DNA from: Haematobacter genomosp. 1
GTDB lineage: Bacteria > Pseudomonadota > Alphaproteobacteria > Rhodobacterales > Rhodobacteraceae
DNA: 64,000 nucleotides
Direction of reading: 5' to 3'
NCBI RefSeq assembly: GCF_002196855.1
Contig: NZ_NIPW01000034.1
Location: 1 to 64,000 of the forward strand
Shown: in pieces, positions 45,603 to 54,783 of the stretch
Numbering within the stretch: position 1 is the stretch's first letter
Layout of the letters: every line of letters starts with the position of its first letter
Made by a program: the position numbers and the translations under genes
Notes under the pieces: generated by a model
What the model was told of the DNA's origin: nothing
Databases searched by the model: none
What the model saw: the letters and a program-made list of their open reading frames with translations, nothing else

Positions 45603-45653
45603 GGGCGCCTCCTTTGATCGTCTATATGGGGGCGGCGGGCGCGGGCGACACCC

Positions 45654-46304
45654 TCAGAACTGTTCTGACTGCTGCGCATCCAGCTTGAGGCGCATCTCGT
45701 AGGCGCGCGAGATGTGGGTTTTCACCGCCTCCGCCGCGGTATCCCCATCCCGCTGCGCGATTGCGGCGATGATCGCCTGATGCTCCTGAAGGGCCGCGTC
45801 CGCCCGCCCTTCCGCCGCGAGGGAGGTGGAGGCCAGCAGGGCCATGGAGCGGTGCACGAGGTCGAGCTGCTGGATCAGGTAGCGGTTGTGCGACGCCAGA
45901 TGGATCTGGTGATGAAAGCGCCGGTTGGCGCGGGCCAGCGCGTTCGGGTCGTTGGCAAGACGGCGATCCTCCTCCACCATGGCGCGGAGAACGCGCACTT
46001 CCTCATCCGTGGCGTGGCGGGCGGCAAGACGGGCGGCCAGCCCCTCCAGCTCGGCCCGCACGGCGTAAAGTTCGGCGAGCTGGTGATGATCGAGTGAGGC
46101 CACCACCATGCTGCGCCCATCCCGGACGAGCATGGATTGCGTCTCAAGCCGTTGCAGCGCCTCCCGGATGGGCGTGCGCGACACGCCGAAACGGTCGGCA
46201 AGCTCGGATTCGACCAGCCTGTCACCCGGCCGATAGACACCGGCATCTATGGCGTCGAGGATGAGGGAATAGGCGTCTTTCGGCGGATCTTTGATGGCAG
46301 TCAT
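45654..46304 (-). CDS. GntR family transcriptional regulator (FCD type)
   Basis: A 216-aa regulator. An N-terminal winged helix (about 8-70) has RLVESELADRFGVSRTPIREALQRLE. The C-terminal helical FCD domain (about 80-205) has conserved metal-site-like residues such as NRRFHHQIHLASHN. This class usually senses a carboxylic acid or amino acid and represses a catabolic operon, but no adjacent catabolic operon is evident. It lies 51 bp upstream of selO on the same strand and is divergent from the HAD gene at 46465. Confidence 0.92.
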   Translation of the reverse strand: MTAIKDPPKDAYSLILDAIDAGVYRPGDRLVESELADRFGVSRTPIREALQRLETQSMLVRDGRSMVVASLDHHQLAELYAVRAELEGLAARLAARHATDEEVRVLRAMVEEDRRLANDPNALARANRRFHHQIHLASHNRYLIQQLDLVHRSMALLASTSLAAEGRADAALQEHQAIIAAIAQRDGDTAAEAVKTHISRAYEMRLKLDAQQSEQF

Positions 46305-46382
46305 GCGAATGTCTCGGAATGTCGGGGCCGAAGCTAGAGGGCGCGGTGGGCGGGGGCAAGGCCAAGCATTGCCGACAGATGT

Positions 46383-46413
46383 CCGGGCAGACCCCCGGGC
46401 AGACCTCCGGGCA
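46383..46413. repeat. 12-bp tandem repeat (CCGGGCAGACC), about 2.5 copies
   Basis: CCGGGCAGACCC and CCGGGCAGACCT are adjacent, followed by a partial third unit CCGGGCA. The array is in the divergent intergenic region between the GntR and HAD genes, where it could affect promoter spacing. Confidence 0.7.
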
Positions 46414-46464
46414 TATATCGCAGCGGACGTTGCGGCGCGGCTTTTCCGGGCTTAGACAGGTGCG

Positions 46465-47142
46465 ATGACACGCCAACCCTCGCCTCCGTCGAACGACTTC
46501 GCCCATGTGCGCCAATGGGTGTTCGATCTCGACAACACGCTTTATCCCCCGGCCATGCGGCTTTTCGACCAGATCGAACGGCGGATGACGGAATACGTCA
46601 TGGAGACGCTGGGCGTCGCGCAGCAGGAGGCGGACCGGCTGCGTCACCACTACTGGTCGCTCTACGGCACGACGCTTGCCGGGCTGATGAGCGAACATGG
46701 CGTGGAGCCGGGGTCTTATCTGACCCGGGTGCACGATATCTCCTTCGACGTGCTCTCGCCCGATCCGGCGCTCCGGGCAGAGATCGCGGCGCTGCCGGGG
46801 CGGCGGTTCGTCTATACCAACGGCTCGGCGCCCTATGCGGAACGGGTGCTGGAGGCGCGGGGGCTGTCTGGGCTGTTCGACGGTATCTATGGGGTGGAGC
46901 ATGCGGGCTACCTCCCCAAACCGCAGCGCGCGGCGTTCGAGACCGTCTTCGGTCTTGCCGGCGTGACCGGAGCGGAAGGCGCGATGTTCGAGGACGATCC
47001 CCGGAACCTTCTCGCGCCCCATGAGATGGGGATGCAGACGGTGCTGGTCGCGCCGGAACGGCTGGACGCGCCGCATGTGCGTCATCACACGAACGATCTG
47101 GCCGGTTTCCTTGCCCGGCTTGCCAGCGGTCAGGGGGGCTGA
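46465..47142 (+). CDS. HAD family pyrimidine 5'-nucleotidase
   Basis: A 225-aa haloacid-dehalogenase-fold phosphatase. VFDLDNTLYPPAMRLFDQIERR (catalytic D21 and D23), FVYTNGSAPYAERVL (motif II), and KPQRAAFETVF with MFEDDPRNL (motifs III-IV) match the Sdt1/pyrimidine 5'-nucleotidase subfamily. It dephosphorylates pyrimidine nucleotides or related compounds in the cytoplasm. The hydroxylase gene follows after 1 bp (TGAGATG), so the two are co-translated. Confidence 0.92.
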   Translation: MTRQPSPPSNDFAHVRQWVFDLDNTLYPPAMRLFDQIERRMTEYVMETLGVAQQEADRLRHHYWSLYGTTLAGLMSEHGVEPGSYLTRVHDISFDVLSPDPALRAEIAALPGRRFVYTNGSAPYAERVLEARGLSGLFDGIYGVEHAGYLPKPQRAAFETVFGLAGVTGAEGAMFEDDPRNLLAPHEMGMQTVLVAPERLDAPHVRHHTNDLAGFLARLASGQGG

Positions 47143-47143
47143 G

Positions 47144-48355
47144 ATGCAGCGCGAAAGCTTTGACGTGATGATATCGGGCGGCGGCGTTGCGGGGCTGACG
47201 GCTGCGGCGGTGTTCGGTGCCCTCGGTCTCCGCACGCTTTGCGTCGATCCCACCCCGCCCACGGTGGAGGAGGGCGACCCGGCGGCCGATCTGCGCACCA
47301 CCGCTTTCCTGCAACCGGCCATTGATCTGCTCACCCGCGCGGGCCTGTGGGAGCGGCTCGCGCCCTTTGCCGCGCCGCTTTCCATCATGCGGATCGTCGA
47401 TGCGGGAGGGGCGCAGACGATCCCCCGGCTTACGCGCGACTTCGACTCCGCCGATATCTCCGATCAGCCCTTCGGCTGGAACCTTCCGAACTGGCTGCTG
47501 CGCCGCGAGATGGTGGCGCGGCTGGGCGAGATGCGGAATGTCGCATTCCGCACAGGCGTGGCGACGGCAGGCGTTCTGACCCGGACGGAAGCGGCTCTGG
47601 TCACGCTGTCTGACGGGGCGCAGGTTTCTGCCCGGCTTCTGGTGGCGGCAGATGGGCGCAACTCGCCGGTCAGGGAAGCGCTGGCGATTCCCGTCCGGCG
47701 GATTTCCTATGGCCAGAAGGCGCTGGCTTTCGCCGTGACCCACCCGGTCCCGCATGGCGGTATCTCGACCGAAGTTCACCGTTCCGGCGGGCCGTTCACG
47801 CTTGTCCCGCTGCCGGACCGCGAGGGACGCCCGGCCTCTGCCGTGGTCTGGATGGAAAGCGGGCCAGAGGCGCTGCGCCTCTCCCGCCTGCCGGTGGAGG
47901 AATTCGAGGCGGAAGCGACTGAACGCTCGGCTGAAGTGGTGGGGCCGCTCCGCCTCATCACGCGGCGGAGCCTGTGGCCCATCATCTCCCAGCGGGCGGA
48001 ACGGATGACGGCAGAGCGCGTGGCGCTGGTGGCGGAGGCTGCGCATGTCGTCCCGCCCATCGGGGCGCAGGGGCTGAACATGAGTCTTGCCGACATCGCG
48101 ACGCTTGCCGATCTTGCTGCCGCGGATCCGGCGGGGCTGGGCGGGGCCGGGATGTTGCGTCAGTTCGCGCTGCAGCGGGAGCGCGACGTTCATCTGCGGC
48201 AAGCGGGCATCGATCTGCTCAACCGCGCCTCCATGGTCTCGGCCCGCCCCCTCCGTGACCTGCGCGCCGCGGCGCTGGGTGCCTTCTATTCCGCGGGCCC
48301 GGTGCGAAAGACCCTCATGCGGGCGGGACTCGGGGCGGGAAAGTCGCGCGACTAG
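47144..48355 (+). CDS. UbiH/COQ6-like FAD-dependent hydroxylase
   Basis: A 403-aa flavin monooxygenase. FDVMISGGGVAGLTAAAVFG (Rossmann motif, about 6-25), LLVAADGRNSPVREAL (DG motif) and VALVAEAAHVVPPIGAQGLNMSLAD (GD-type motif) are the three marks of the UbiH/UbiF/UbiL group that hydroxylates the ubiquinone ring. The position on the ring cannot be deduced. The ATG at 47144 starts one base after the HAD gene stop; the longer open frame begins inside that gene. It works at the inner membrane face and its FAD binding is evident. Confidence 0.92.
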   Translation: MQRESFDVMISGGGVAGLTAAAVFGALGLRTLCVDPTPPTVEEGDPAADLRTTAFLQPAIDLLTRAGLWERLAPFAAPLSIMRIVDAGGAQTIPRLTRDFDSADISDQPFGWNLPNWLLRREMVARLGEMRNVAFRTGVATAGVLTRTEAALVTLSDGAQVSARLLVAADGRNSPVREALAIPVRRISYGQKALAFAVTHPVPHGGISTEVHRSGGPFTLVPLPDREGRPASAVVWMESGPEALRLSRLPVEEFEAEATERSAEVVGPLRLITRRSLWPIISQRAERMTAERVALVAEAAHVVPPIGAQGLNMSLADIATLADLAAADPAGLGGAGMLRQFALQRERDVHLRQAGIDLLNRASMVSARPLRDLRAAALGAFYSAGPVRKTLMRAGLGAGKSRD

Positions 48356-48718
48356 CGCTGCCCGGGAAACAATGCTGCGCCCCGCGGTCCGCGTCCGCTC
48401 CCGGCGCGTTGTGGCATTTTGGCCGGTTCTGTATCGGTCACGGAGTGTTTCTGGCGTAACATTAATCAGCCCTTTCCGGGCTGCCCGAGAGCGACGACGC
48501 CCGGAATTATTCAATAGATTTCGAAAATAGCATTTTATTACAGCGTATTGAAAAGCCACGGCTGGTTCCGCTCCATCCTCATCATGCCGCGGAAACCTGC
48601 CAGTCGCAGGCTGTTTTCTCTCGGTGTGATCACAAGAGCGCGGGGGTCTGACGATAGCCCCTTGCTTCCTTGTGGGGAGGGAGTAAGTAGCCATCGCCAC
48701 AAACCAAGGAGCAGTGGA
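48356..48718. promoter_or_regulatory. Intergenic region upstream of a small gene
   Basis: 363 bp without a recognised gene. The part around 48500-48550 is distinctly AT-rich (TTATTCAATAGATTTCGAAAATAGC) and is the likely promoter region of the 56-aa gene at 48719. No known operator or riboswitch was identified. Confidence 0.45.
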
Positions 48719-48889
48719 ATGGCATCCGCGAAACCGCCCGTCCAGCAGTCCGTTCAACAGGCTGGGGACAGCAACAATCCCGCGCCGCAGATGGGCGTGG
48801 ACGACACCGGCACCGAGCAGCGTCAGGCCGCACAGCCCGCGTTCGAGACCCGCCGGAAAACGAAGTTCACCGACTGGGCATCGATCTGA
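48719..48889 (+). CDS. Small hydrophilic protein (56 aa)
   Basis: A short gene with a good ribosome site (CAAGGAG) before ATG at 48719 and a terminator 60 bp after its stop. The protein is rich in Gln, Pro, Asp and Asn in its first 40 residues and looks disordered. It ends in the charged FETRRKTKFTDWASI, probably the conserved part. No signal, membrane segment or metal site. I do not recognise a family. The ribosome site, long 5' region and own terminator support a real, separately expressed gene. Confidence 0.6.
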   Translation: MASAKPPVQQSVQQAGDSNNPAPQMGVDDTGTEQRQAAQPAFETRRKTKFTDWASI

Positions 48890-48949
48890 TCCCGGCCGGG
48901 TCGGGGGCGCTGTCGCGCTCCCCCCGTTGCGTCCAGGCGCAAAAGGAAA

Positions 48950-48977
48950 GGCCGCCCCGATCGGGACGGCCCTTTTC
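48950..48977. terminator. Bidirectional terminator between the small gene and ndk
   Basis: GGCCG-CCCCGATCGGGA-CGGCC forms a long stem. CCTTTTCATT follows on the plus strand and CTTTCCTTTTG on the minus strand, so it can end both convergent transcripts. Confidence 0.8.
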
Positions 48978-49007
48978 ATTTCAGCGTAGGCTTTTCGGCC
49001 CGGGCTC

Positions 49008-49430
49008 TCAGCCGACGATTTCGAGGCCGGAGAAATAGAAGGCGATTTCTTCAGCAGCCGTTTCCGGCGCATCCGACCCGTGCACCGAGTTCTCGCCGAC
49101 CGACAGGGCGAAGTCCTTGCGGATGGTGCCGTCGGCCGCGTTGGCCGGGTTGGTCGCGCCCATCACTTCGCGGTTCTTGGCAATCGCGCCTTCGCCTTCC
49201 AGCACCTGCACGACGACCGGACCGGAGGCCATGAAGCTCACCAGTTCGCCGTAGAACGGACGGTCCTTGTGGACCTCGTAGAATTTGCCGGCCTGGGCTT
49301 CGGAGAGCCAGAGGCGCTTCTGGGCGACGATCCGCAGGCCCGCCTCCTCGAAGCGCGCGTTGATCTTTCCGGTCAGGTTCCGGGCGGTGGCGTCGGGCTT
49401 GATGATCGAAAGGGTCCGTTCGATGGCCAT
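49008..49430 (-). CDS. ndk: Nucleoside diphosphate kinase
   Basis: A 140-aa enzyme that balances nucleoside triphosphates using [21 protein letters not shown] at the N-terminus, [12 protein letters not shown], and the active-site [13 protein letters not shown] (catalytic His in SVHGSD) are standard; the length matches. The ATG at 49430 begins [11 protein letters not shown], the usual start. It is divergent from the ABC-F gene and convergent with the small gene at 48719. Confidence 0.97.
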   Translation of the reverse strand: MAIERTLSIIKPDATARNLTGKINARFEEAGLRIVAQKRLWLSEAQAGKFYEVHKDRPFYGELVSFMASGPVVVQVLEGEGAIAKNREVMGATNPANAADGTIRKDFALSVGENSVHGSDAPETAAEEIAFYFSGLEIVG

Positions 49431-49563
49431 GTCACATATCCTCTTGCCGGCGGCACCGACAGGGCGCCCCGGATTGCCGCGCCCTGCTAGCACGGGACGC
49501 CCGCGATGGGAAGCCGCGCGTCTTCCGCCTGCCGGATGAATCGCCACCTGCTGCCGTAGCGCG

Positions 49564-49598
49564 CCGCAGCCTTGTATTGACCCGCAGCCCTGTATTGA
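49564..49598 (+). repeat. 17-bp near-perfect direct repeat in the ndk/ABC-F intergenic region
   Basis: CCGCAGCC(T/C)TGTATTGA occurs at 49564-49580 and 49582-49598, differing at one base. Each copy ends in TATTGA, and a third GATTGACA follows at 49608-49615, where it can serve as a -35 box. Confidence 0.7.
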
Positions 49599-49609
49599 AC
49601 GGCGCCGGA

Positions 49610-49638
49610 TTGACAAGCCTGCGCGCAGAGGACATGCC
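49610..49638 (+). promoter_or_regulatory. Promoter candidate giving a leaderless ABC-F mRNA
   Basis: TTGACA at 49610-49615, 17 bp, then CATGCC at 49633-49638. Transcription would start about seven bases later, at or next to the ATG at 49645. No ribosome binding site precedes that ATG, which fits a leaderless message. Confidence 0.35.
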
Positions 49639-49644
49639 CAACCC

Positions 49645-51483
49645 ATGCTCAGGATCACCGATATCAGCTACAGCGTGGAGGGCCGACCGCTCTTCGAACA
49701 TGCCTCGGCCACGATTCCGACCGGTCACAAAGTGGGCCTCGTCGGACGTAACGGCGCGGGCAAGACGACCCTTTTCCGGTTGATCCGGGGGGAATTGTCG
49801 CTGGAGGGCGGTGAGATCGCGCTGCCCAGCCGCGCCCGGATCGGCGGCGTGGCGCAGGAAGTGCCGTCCTCCAACGTCTCCCTGATCGACACGGTGCTTT
49901 CCGCCGATACCGAACGCGCGGACCTGATGGCGGAGGCGGAAACCGCCACCGATGCCGCGCGGATCGCCGAGATCCACACCCGTCTCATCGATATCGACGC
50001 CTGGTCGGCAGAGGGGCGCGCCTCCTCCATCCTGAAGGGGCTCGGCTTCGACGCGGAGGCGCAGCTTCGCCCCTGCTCGGATTTCTCCGGCGGCTGGCGG
50101 ATGCGCGTGGCGCTGGCGGGCGTGCTGTTCTCGCAGCCGGACCTGCTGCTGCTGGACGAGCCGACGAACTATCTCGACCTTGAAGGGGCGCTGTGGCTGG
50201 AGGATTACCTGCGCCGCTATCCCCATACGGTCATCATCATCTCTCACGACAGGGAGTTGCTGAACCGGTCCGTGCAGGGCATCCTGCATCTGGACAACCG
50301 CAAGCTCACCTACTGGCAGGGCAACTACGATCAGTTCGCGCGGCAGCGGGCGGAGCAGCGGGCGCTTCAGGCGGCGGAGGCCAAGAAGCAGGAACTGCGG
50401 CGCGCCCATCTGCAAGGTTTCGTGGACCGGTTCCGCGCCAAGGCCAGCAAGGCGCGGCAGGCGCAGAGCCGTGTGAAACAACTCGCCCGGATGGAGCCGA
50501 TAACGGCGCCGGAGGAGGCGAAGGCCCATGTCTTCACCTTCCCCGTGCCGGAGGAACTCTCCCCCCCCATCGTGGCGCTGGACAAGGTTTCGGTGGGCTA
50601 TGACGGGCGCGCGGTGCTGAAACGGCTCGACCTTCGCATAGATCAGGATGACCGGATCGCATTGCTCGGCCGGAACGGTGAGGGGAAATCGACGCTCTCC
50701 AAGCTGTTGGCCGGAAAGCTCGCTCCGCTGGAAGGGCGGATGACGGTGTCGAACAGGCTCCGGGTCGGTTACTTCGCGCAGCATCAGGTGGATGAGCTGT
50801 ATCTGGACGAGACGCCCCTTCAGCATGTCCGGCGGCTCCGTCCCGCGGAAGGGCAGCCCCGGCTCCGGGCGCGGCTGGCGGGGTTCGGCCTTGGTGCGGA
50901 TCAAGCGGATACCGCCGTTGCCCGGCTCTCCGGGGGACAGAAGGCGCGGCTCAGCCTGCTGCTCGCCACCATTGACGCGCCGCATCTGCTGATCCTCGAC
51001 GAGCCGACGAACCATCTGGACATCGAAAGCAGGGAAGCGCTTGTCGTTGCCCTGACGGAGTATTCGGGGGCCGTGGTGCTGGTCAGCCATGACATGCACC
51101 TGCTCAGCCTCGTGGCCGACCGGCTGTGGCTGGTCAAGGATGGGGATGTGACGCCGTTCGAGGAGGATCTGGAGGATTACCGCCGGATGCTGCTCTCCGA
51201 TGACACGCGGGAGGAGCGGGCGGAGAAGAAGGCGCGTCCCAAACGCGACGAAGTTCAGACGCTCCGCCAGGAGGTCCGCAAGTCCGAGGAACGCATCGAA
51301 AAGCTGACGGAAATGCGCAAGAAACTCGATGCGATTCTGGCCGATCCCGCGCTATATGCTCCCGAGCGTGTCGCCGATGCCCGCAAGTGGCAGGCCAAGA
51401 GCCTTGAGGTGGCGGAGGGTCTGCAACGCGCGGAGGCCCTCTGGCTGCAGGCGCTGGAACGGCTGGAGGCGGCGGAAGGCTGA
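49645..51483 (+). CDS. ABC-F family ATPase (translation factor type)
   Basis: A 612-aa protein with two ATPase domains and no membrane part. Domain 1 has [11 protein letters not shown] (about 34) and [13 protein letters not shown]; domain 2 has [11 protein letters not shown] (about 341) and [13 protein letters not shown] with [12 protein letters not shown]. The linker between them (about 240-300) is Arg/Lys/Gln-rich and the C-terminal 70 residues look like a coiled coil. This is the layout of Uup/YheS/EttA-type ribosome-associated factors; YheS or Uup seems closest. It acts in the cytoplasm on ribosomes or DNA/RNA structures, not in transport. Confidence 0.92.
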   Translation: MLRITDISYSVEGRPLFEHASATIPTGHKVGLVGRNGAGKTTLFRLIRGELSLEGGEIALPSRARIGGVAQEVPSSNVSLIDTVLSADTERADLMAEAETATDAARIAEIHTRLIDIDAWSAEGRASSILKGLGFDAEAQLRPCSDFSGGWRMRVALAGVLFSQPDLLLLDEPTNYLDLEGALWLEDYLRRYPHTVIIISHDRELLNRSVQGILHLDNRKLTYWQGNYDQFARQRAEQRALQAAEAKKQELRRAHLQGFVDRFRAKASKARQAQSRVKQLARMEPITAPEEAKAHVFTFPVPEELSPPIVALDKVSVGYDGRAVLKRLDLRIDQDDRIALLGRNGEGKSTLSKLLAGKLAPLEGRMTVSNRLRVGYFAQHQVDELYLDETPLQHVRRLRPAEGQPRLRARLAGFGLGADQADTAVARLSGGQKARLSLLLATIDAPHLLILDEPTNHLDIESREALVVALTEYSGAVVLVSHDMHLLSLVADRLWLVKDGDVTPFEEDLEDYRRMLLSDDTREERAEKKARPKRDEVQTLRQEVRKSEERIEKLTEMRKKLDAILADPALYAPERVADARKWQAKSLEVAEGLQRAEALWLQALERLEAAEG

Positions 51484-51544
51484 GGGTCTCGACGGGCGGG
51501 AACCCCGAAAGTTTGGAGGCCGCAAAGGCTGAGGGAGCGGGTGG

Positions 51545-52168
51545 ATGACCCTGACGGCGATCATTTCGGCCTTCGTCACGCTGTTTGTCATCATCGACCC
51601 CATCGGGCTTGTCGCGCCGTTCATCACCCTCACCGCCGGGATGAGTGCGCAGGAGCGCCAGCAGGTCGCCCTGCGCGCCAGCATCACGGCCATCATCATC
51701 CTCGCGGCCTTCGGACTGCTGGGGGAGCCGCTGCTCTCCGCCATCGGCATCTCGATGCCGGCATTCCGCATCTCCGGGGGATTGCTGCTGTTTCTTACCG
51801 CGCTCGACATGCTGTTCGAGCGGCGGACGGAGCGGCGTGTGCGCAATGCCGATGAGCCGACGCCCGATCCCTCGGTCTTCCCGCTCGCCATCCCGCTGAT
51901 CGCCGGGCCGGGGGCGCTGACGACGATGATCCTGCTGATGGGCGAGTCCGGCACAGGCATACTGGACATGGCCATCATCCTTCTGCTGATGGTGGCCGTG
52001 GTGGCGATCGTCTATCTGCTGTGCCTGGCCTCCGGGTGGATCGCGCTGCGTCTCGGCCCGACCGGGATCATGGTCGCCACGCGGCTGTTCGGGATGCTGC
52101 TCGCGGCGCTTTCGGTGCAGTTCGTGATCGACGGCATTCGCCAGATGGGGCTGCTGACGGGGCTATAG
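51545..52168 (+). CDS. MarC family integral membrane protein
   Basis: A 207-aa protein with six membrane helices. FVTLFVIIDPIGLVAPFITLTAG at the N-terminus, SGGLLLFLTALDMLF, and VFPLAIPLIAGPGALTTMILLM are the conserved MarC (UPF0056) segments. Despite the old name, these proteins are not established as antibiotic-resistance factors; function is unknown. It starts 62 bp after the ABC-F gene on the same strand. ATG at 51545 follows GGGAGCGGGTGG. Confidence 0.92.
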   Translation: MTLTAIISAFVTLFVIIDPIGLVAPFITLTAGMSAQERQQVALRASITAIIILAAFGLLGEPLLSAIGISMPAFRISGGLLLFLTALDMLFERRTERRVRNADEPTPDPSVFPLAIPLIAGPGALTTMILLMGESGTGILDMAIILLLMVAVVAIVYLLCLASGWIALRLGPTGIMVATRLFGMLLAALSVQFVIDGIRQMGLLTGL

Positions 52169-52202
52169 GTCGCAGGGACTGGCCGCCGCCCGGGCGGGAC
52201 TT

Positions 52203-52814
52203 ATGTCAAATCCCGGCAACGGAGGAGCAGGGTTGAGCGGAAACGACGCCGGACAGTTCATCTATCTCATGCTGCTTCTCGCCGCCGTGGGGGGAAGTTT
52301 CCTGCTGCGCCGCCGCGGGGAAGGGATGACGCTCCTGCGCCATGCGGCGCTCTGGGGGCTGATCTTCTTTGGCGTGCTGGCGGTCATCGGGTTGTGGGGC
52401 GACATCCGCTCCACCGTCATGCCGCGCCAGCAGGTGATGGAGGACGGCGCCCGGATAGAGGTACCGCGCGGGCGGGATGGTCATTTTCACCTGACGCTGG
52501 AGGTCGATGGAACGCCCGTCTCCTTCATCGTCGATACGGGCGCGTCCAACGTCGTCCTTTCGCGCGAGGATGCCCGCGCCATCGGTCTGGACCCGGATGA
52601 ACTCCCCTATTTCGGGCAGGCGATGACGGCAAACGGCCTCGTGCGCACAGCCCGCGTCCGGTTGGAGGAGGTGCGCTTCGGACCGCATGCGGAACGTAAC
52701 GTCACCGCATGGGTGAGTGAGGGCGAAATGCCGGGATCGCTGCTCGGGATGGACTACCTGCGCCGCTTCGAGCGGCTGGAGATCGCGGGCGACCGCATGA
52801 TCCTCACGCGTTGA
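52203..52814 (+). CDS. Membrane-anchored retropepsin-like aspartic protease (TIGR02281 type)
   Basis: A 203-aa protein. Two hydrophobic segments (about 19-35 and 50-66) anchor it. The C-terminal domain has FIVDTGASNVVLSREDA (catalytic Asp111 in the DTGA motif) and GSLLGMDYLRRFERLEI, the pattern of single-domain retroviral-type aspartic proteases that work as dimers, here in the periplasm. An in-frame TTG at 52233 follows GGAGGAGCAGGG and may be the true start; the ATG at 52203 has only a weak ribosome site. The last 11 bp overlap the convergent glycosyltransferase gene. Confidence 0.88.
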   Translation: MSNPGNGGAGLSGNDAGQFIYLMLLLAAVGGSFLLRRRGEGMTLLRHAALWGLIFFGVLAVIGLWGDIRSTVMPRQQVMEDGARIEVPRGRDGHFHLTLEVDGTPVSFIVDTGASNVVLSREDARAIGLDPDELPYFGQAMTANGLVRTARVRLEEVRFGPHAERNVTAWVSEGEMPGSLLGMDYLRRFERLEIAGDRMILTR

Positions 52815-54714
52815 CAGGCGGGGAGGCGGGCGAGGCGGGAGCGGGCGCGTCGAAGATGCCATGCGCGGTCTTGTCCCAGTAGAACGGGCGTGAGGCGAGC
52901 TCGTAGATGGCCTTTGCCGCCGCGAGCGTCGCCAGCGGGTGGTAGAAATGCAGCGTCGGGACGAAAGGCAGCAGAAATCGCCGCCCCGGCACGGCTACCG
53001 CCAGCATCCCGCAGACCATGTTCAGCACCTCGGCTCCGAAGAACAGCGTGAGCAGCGCCGTGGTGCCTGCGGGCGACAGCATCCCCGACAGGGGATGACC
53101 AAGGCCCAGTGCAAGCGCCCAGAAGCTCCAGAGCACGGGCGCCAGCAGGGGTTGGGCCACCGCGCCCGCAAAGATCAGCTGCATCCCCCAGAACCCCCGC
53201 CAGCCCAGATCGCGGCGGAGCTTGCCAGGATCGCGCATATGAACCGCCCATGTGATCGCGTGGCCCTTGATCCAGCGAGAGCGCTGCCGGACCCAGGGGA
53301 GCGCGCGGCAGTTCGCCTCCTCCTCCGTCACGGTCGGAAGAACCTCCGTCCGATAGCCGTGGCGGGTGAGGCGGATCCCCAGATCGGCATCCTCGGTCAC
53401 GTTGTGGGCATCCCAGCGGCCAAGCGCCTCCAGCGCGTCGCGCCGCATGAACAATGTCGTGCCCCCGAGCGGAAGCGGCAGGCCGAGGCGCTGCAATCCC
53501 GGCAGGATCACACGAAACCAGCTTGCGTACTCCACGGTAAAGCAGCGCGCGAGCCAGTTCGTCCGCGCGTTGTAATAGTCCAGCACACCCTGCAGACAGG
53601 CGACCTCCGGCGGGGCCTCGTAAAACCGCCGCACGATCTGGTTGATCTGGTCGGGATGGGGGGCATCCTCCGCGTCATAGACACCGACAATCGATCCGCG
53701 GGCGAAATCCAGGGCGAAGTTCATCGCGCGCGGTTTGGTCCTGAGCGGTCCGTCGGGGACCGTGACGATCCGCATCCAGGGCGGCAGATCGGCTTCGGCA
53801 AGGGCCTTGTGTGTCTGCCGGTCCCGCTCCTCCAGCACGAGGATGACATCAAGCAGCTCCCGCGGGTAGTCGATCCGCCCGAGCCGTGCGAGCAGGCGCG
53901 GTGCGATATCCTCCTCCCGGAACATGGGCACGAGCAGGGAGACGACGGGGAGCCGCATCAGCGGAACTTCAACATCGGCGGTGGCGGCAGGCCGGCGCTC
54001 GGCCAGCAGAGACGGCAGCCGTGCCGCGAGAGCCGCCAGACGGAGCACAGTGCTCGCGGCCAGCACCAGCAGCGCGACGGCGGCCAGAATGCCCACCACG
54101 AGCCGGGGTGACGTTGCGAGCAGCAGGATCATGACCATCGCGACACCGAGGCCGAGCCGGGCCAGACGCTGTGGCCGCCAGTTCCGGCAGCTCTCCTCCT
54201 CTCCCACCGTCGATTCGGCCTGATCGCGCAGCTCCTCCCGCGCGGATCGCAGCACGGCTTCCTCGATCGCCGGGGCGGAGGCGAGGGCGAGGGCGACGGG
54301 GCCGTAGAGCGTCACCAGCTCTTCCCGCCGCCTGTAAAAGCGGTCGGGCCGGGAGGACAGCACGATGGTCACGCCGCCTGCCCGCCGCCAGGGCAGCAGG
54401 CCCTCCCGCAGACAGCGCACGGCGCCGAAGGTATGGATCAGCCGGGCGTCCGGGCGCTCCGCCAGCGGATCGACGATCCGGGCGTTGGATTGATCGGCAA
54501 AGGCCGCGAGAAGGGTCGGCTCCGACACGAGGCCCCGCGCCAGCAGGGTATCGGGAAGGTCCGCCTCCTGCCGGGCGAGCAGCGCTTGCGCCCGAAAGAG
54601 GTCGGGCGGCAGCAGAGTGCCCTTGCCAACCAGCAGCGCACCGATTTCGGGCCGCCCCTGCTGCGGCGCGGGTTGAGGACGTGAGCGAACGGCCCGAAGC
54701 GGTGTGACGGACAT
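52804..54714 (-). CDS. Glycosyltransferase family 2 with GspE-like N-terminal domain
   Basis: A 636-aa membrane protein. Residues about 20-150 (IGALLVGKGTLLPPDLFRAQ, then LPDTLLARGLVSE) resemble the N-terminal domain of type II secretion ATPases, often found on such transferases. Two helices follow (about 185-235). The GT-A domain then shows MFREEDIAPRLL, VYDAEDAPHPDQ (metal-binding Asp), TEDADLGIRL (catalytic-type TED) and QRSRWIKG (QxxRW). Three to four C-terminal helices make an export channel. It resembles cellulose/hyaluronan-type processive synthases; product unknown. Start at 54714, 69 bp from carA. Confidence 0.9.
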   Translation of the reverse strand: MSVTPLRAVRSRPQPAPQQGRPEIGALLVGKGTLLPPDLFRAQALLARQEADLPDTLLARGLVSEPTLLAAFADQSNARIVDPLAERPDARLIHTFGAVRCLREGLLPWRRAGGVTIVLSSRPDRFYRRREELVTLYGPVALALASAPAIEEAVLRSAREELRDQAESTVGEEESCRNWRPQRLARLGLGVAMVMILLLATSPRLVVGILAAVALLVLAASTVLRLAALAARLPSLLAERRPAATADVEVPLMRLPVVSLLVPMFREEDIAPRLLARLGRIDYPRELLDVILVLEERDRQTHKALAEADLPPWMRIVTVPDGPLRTKPRAMNFALDFARGSIVGVYDAEDAPHPDQINQIVRRFYEAPPEVACLQGVLDYYNARTNWLARCFTVEYASWFRVILPGLQRLGLPLPLGGTTLFMRRDALEALGRWDAHNVTEDADLGIRLTRHGYRTEVLPTVTEEEANCRALPWVRQRSRWIKGHAITWAVHMRDPGKLRRDLGWRGFWGMQLIFAGAVAQPLLAPVLWSFWALALGLGHPLSGMLSPAGTTALLTLFFGAEVLNMVCGMLAVAVPGRRFLLPFVPTLHFYHPLATLAAAKAIYELASRPFYWDKTAHGIFDAPAPASPASPPVNA

Positions 54715-54783
54715 GCTGACCCCCCGTGTAACAGGGGGTCAACTTCCGTCTATCAACCTTAACGCGAAGTTAACAGAAACCGA

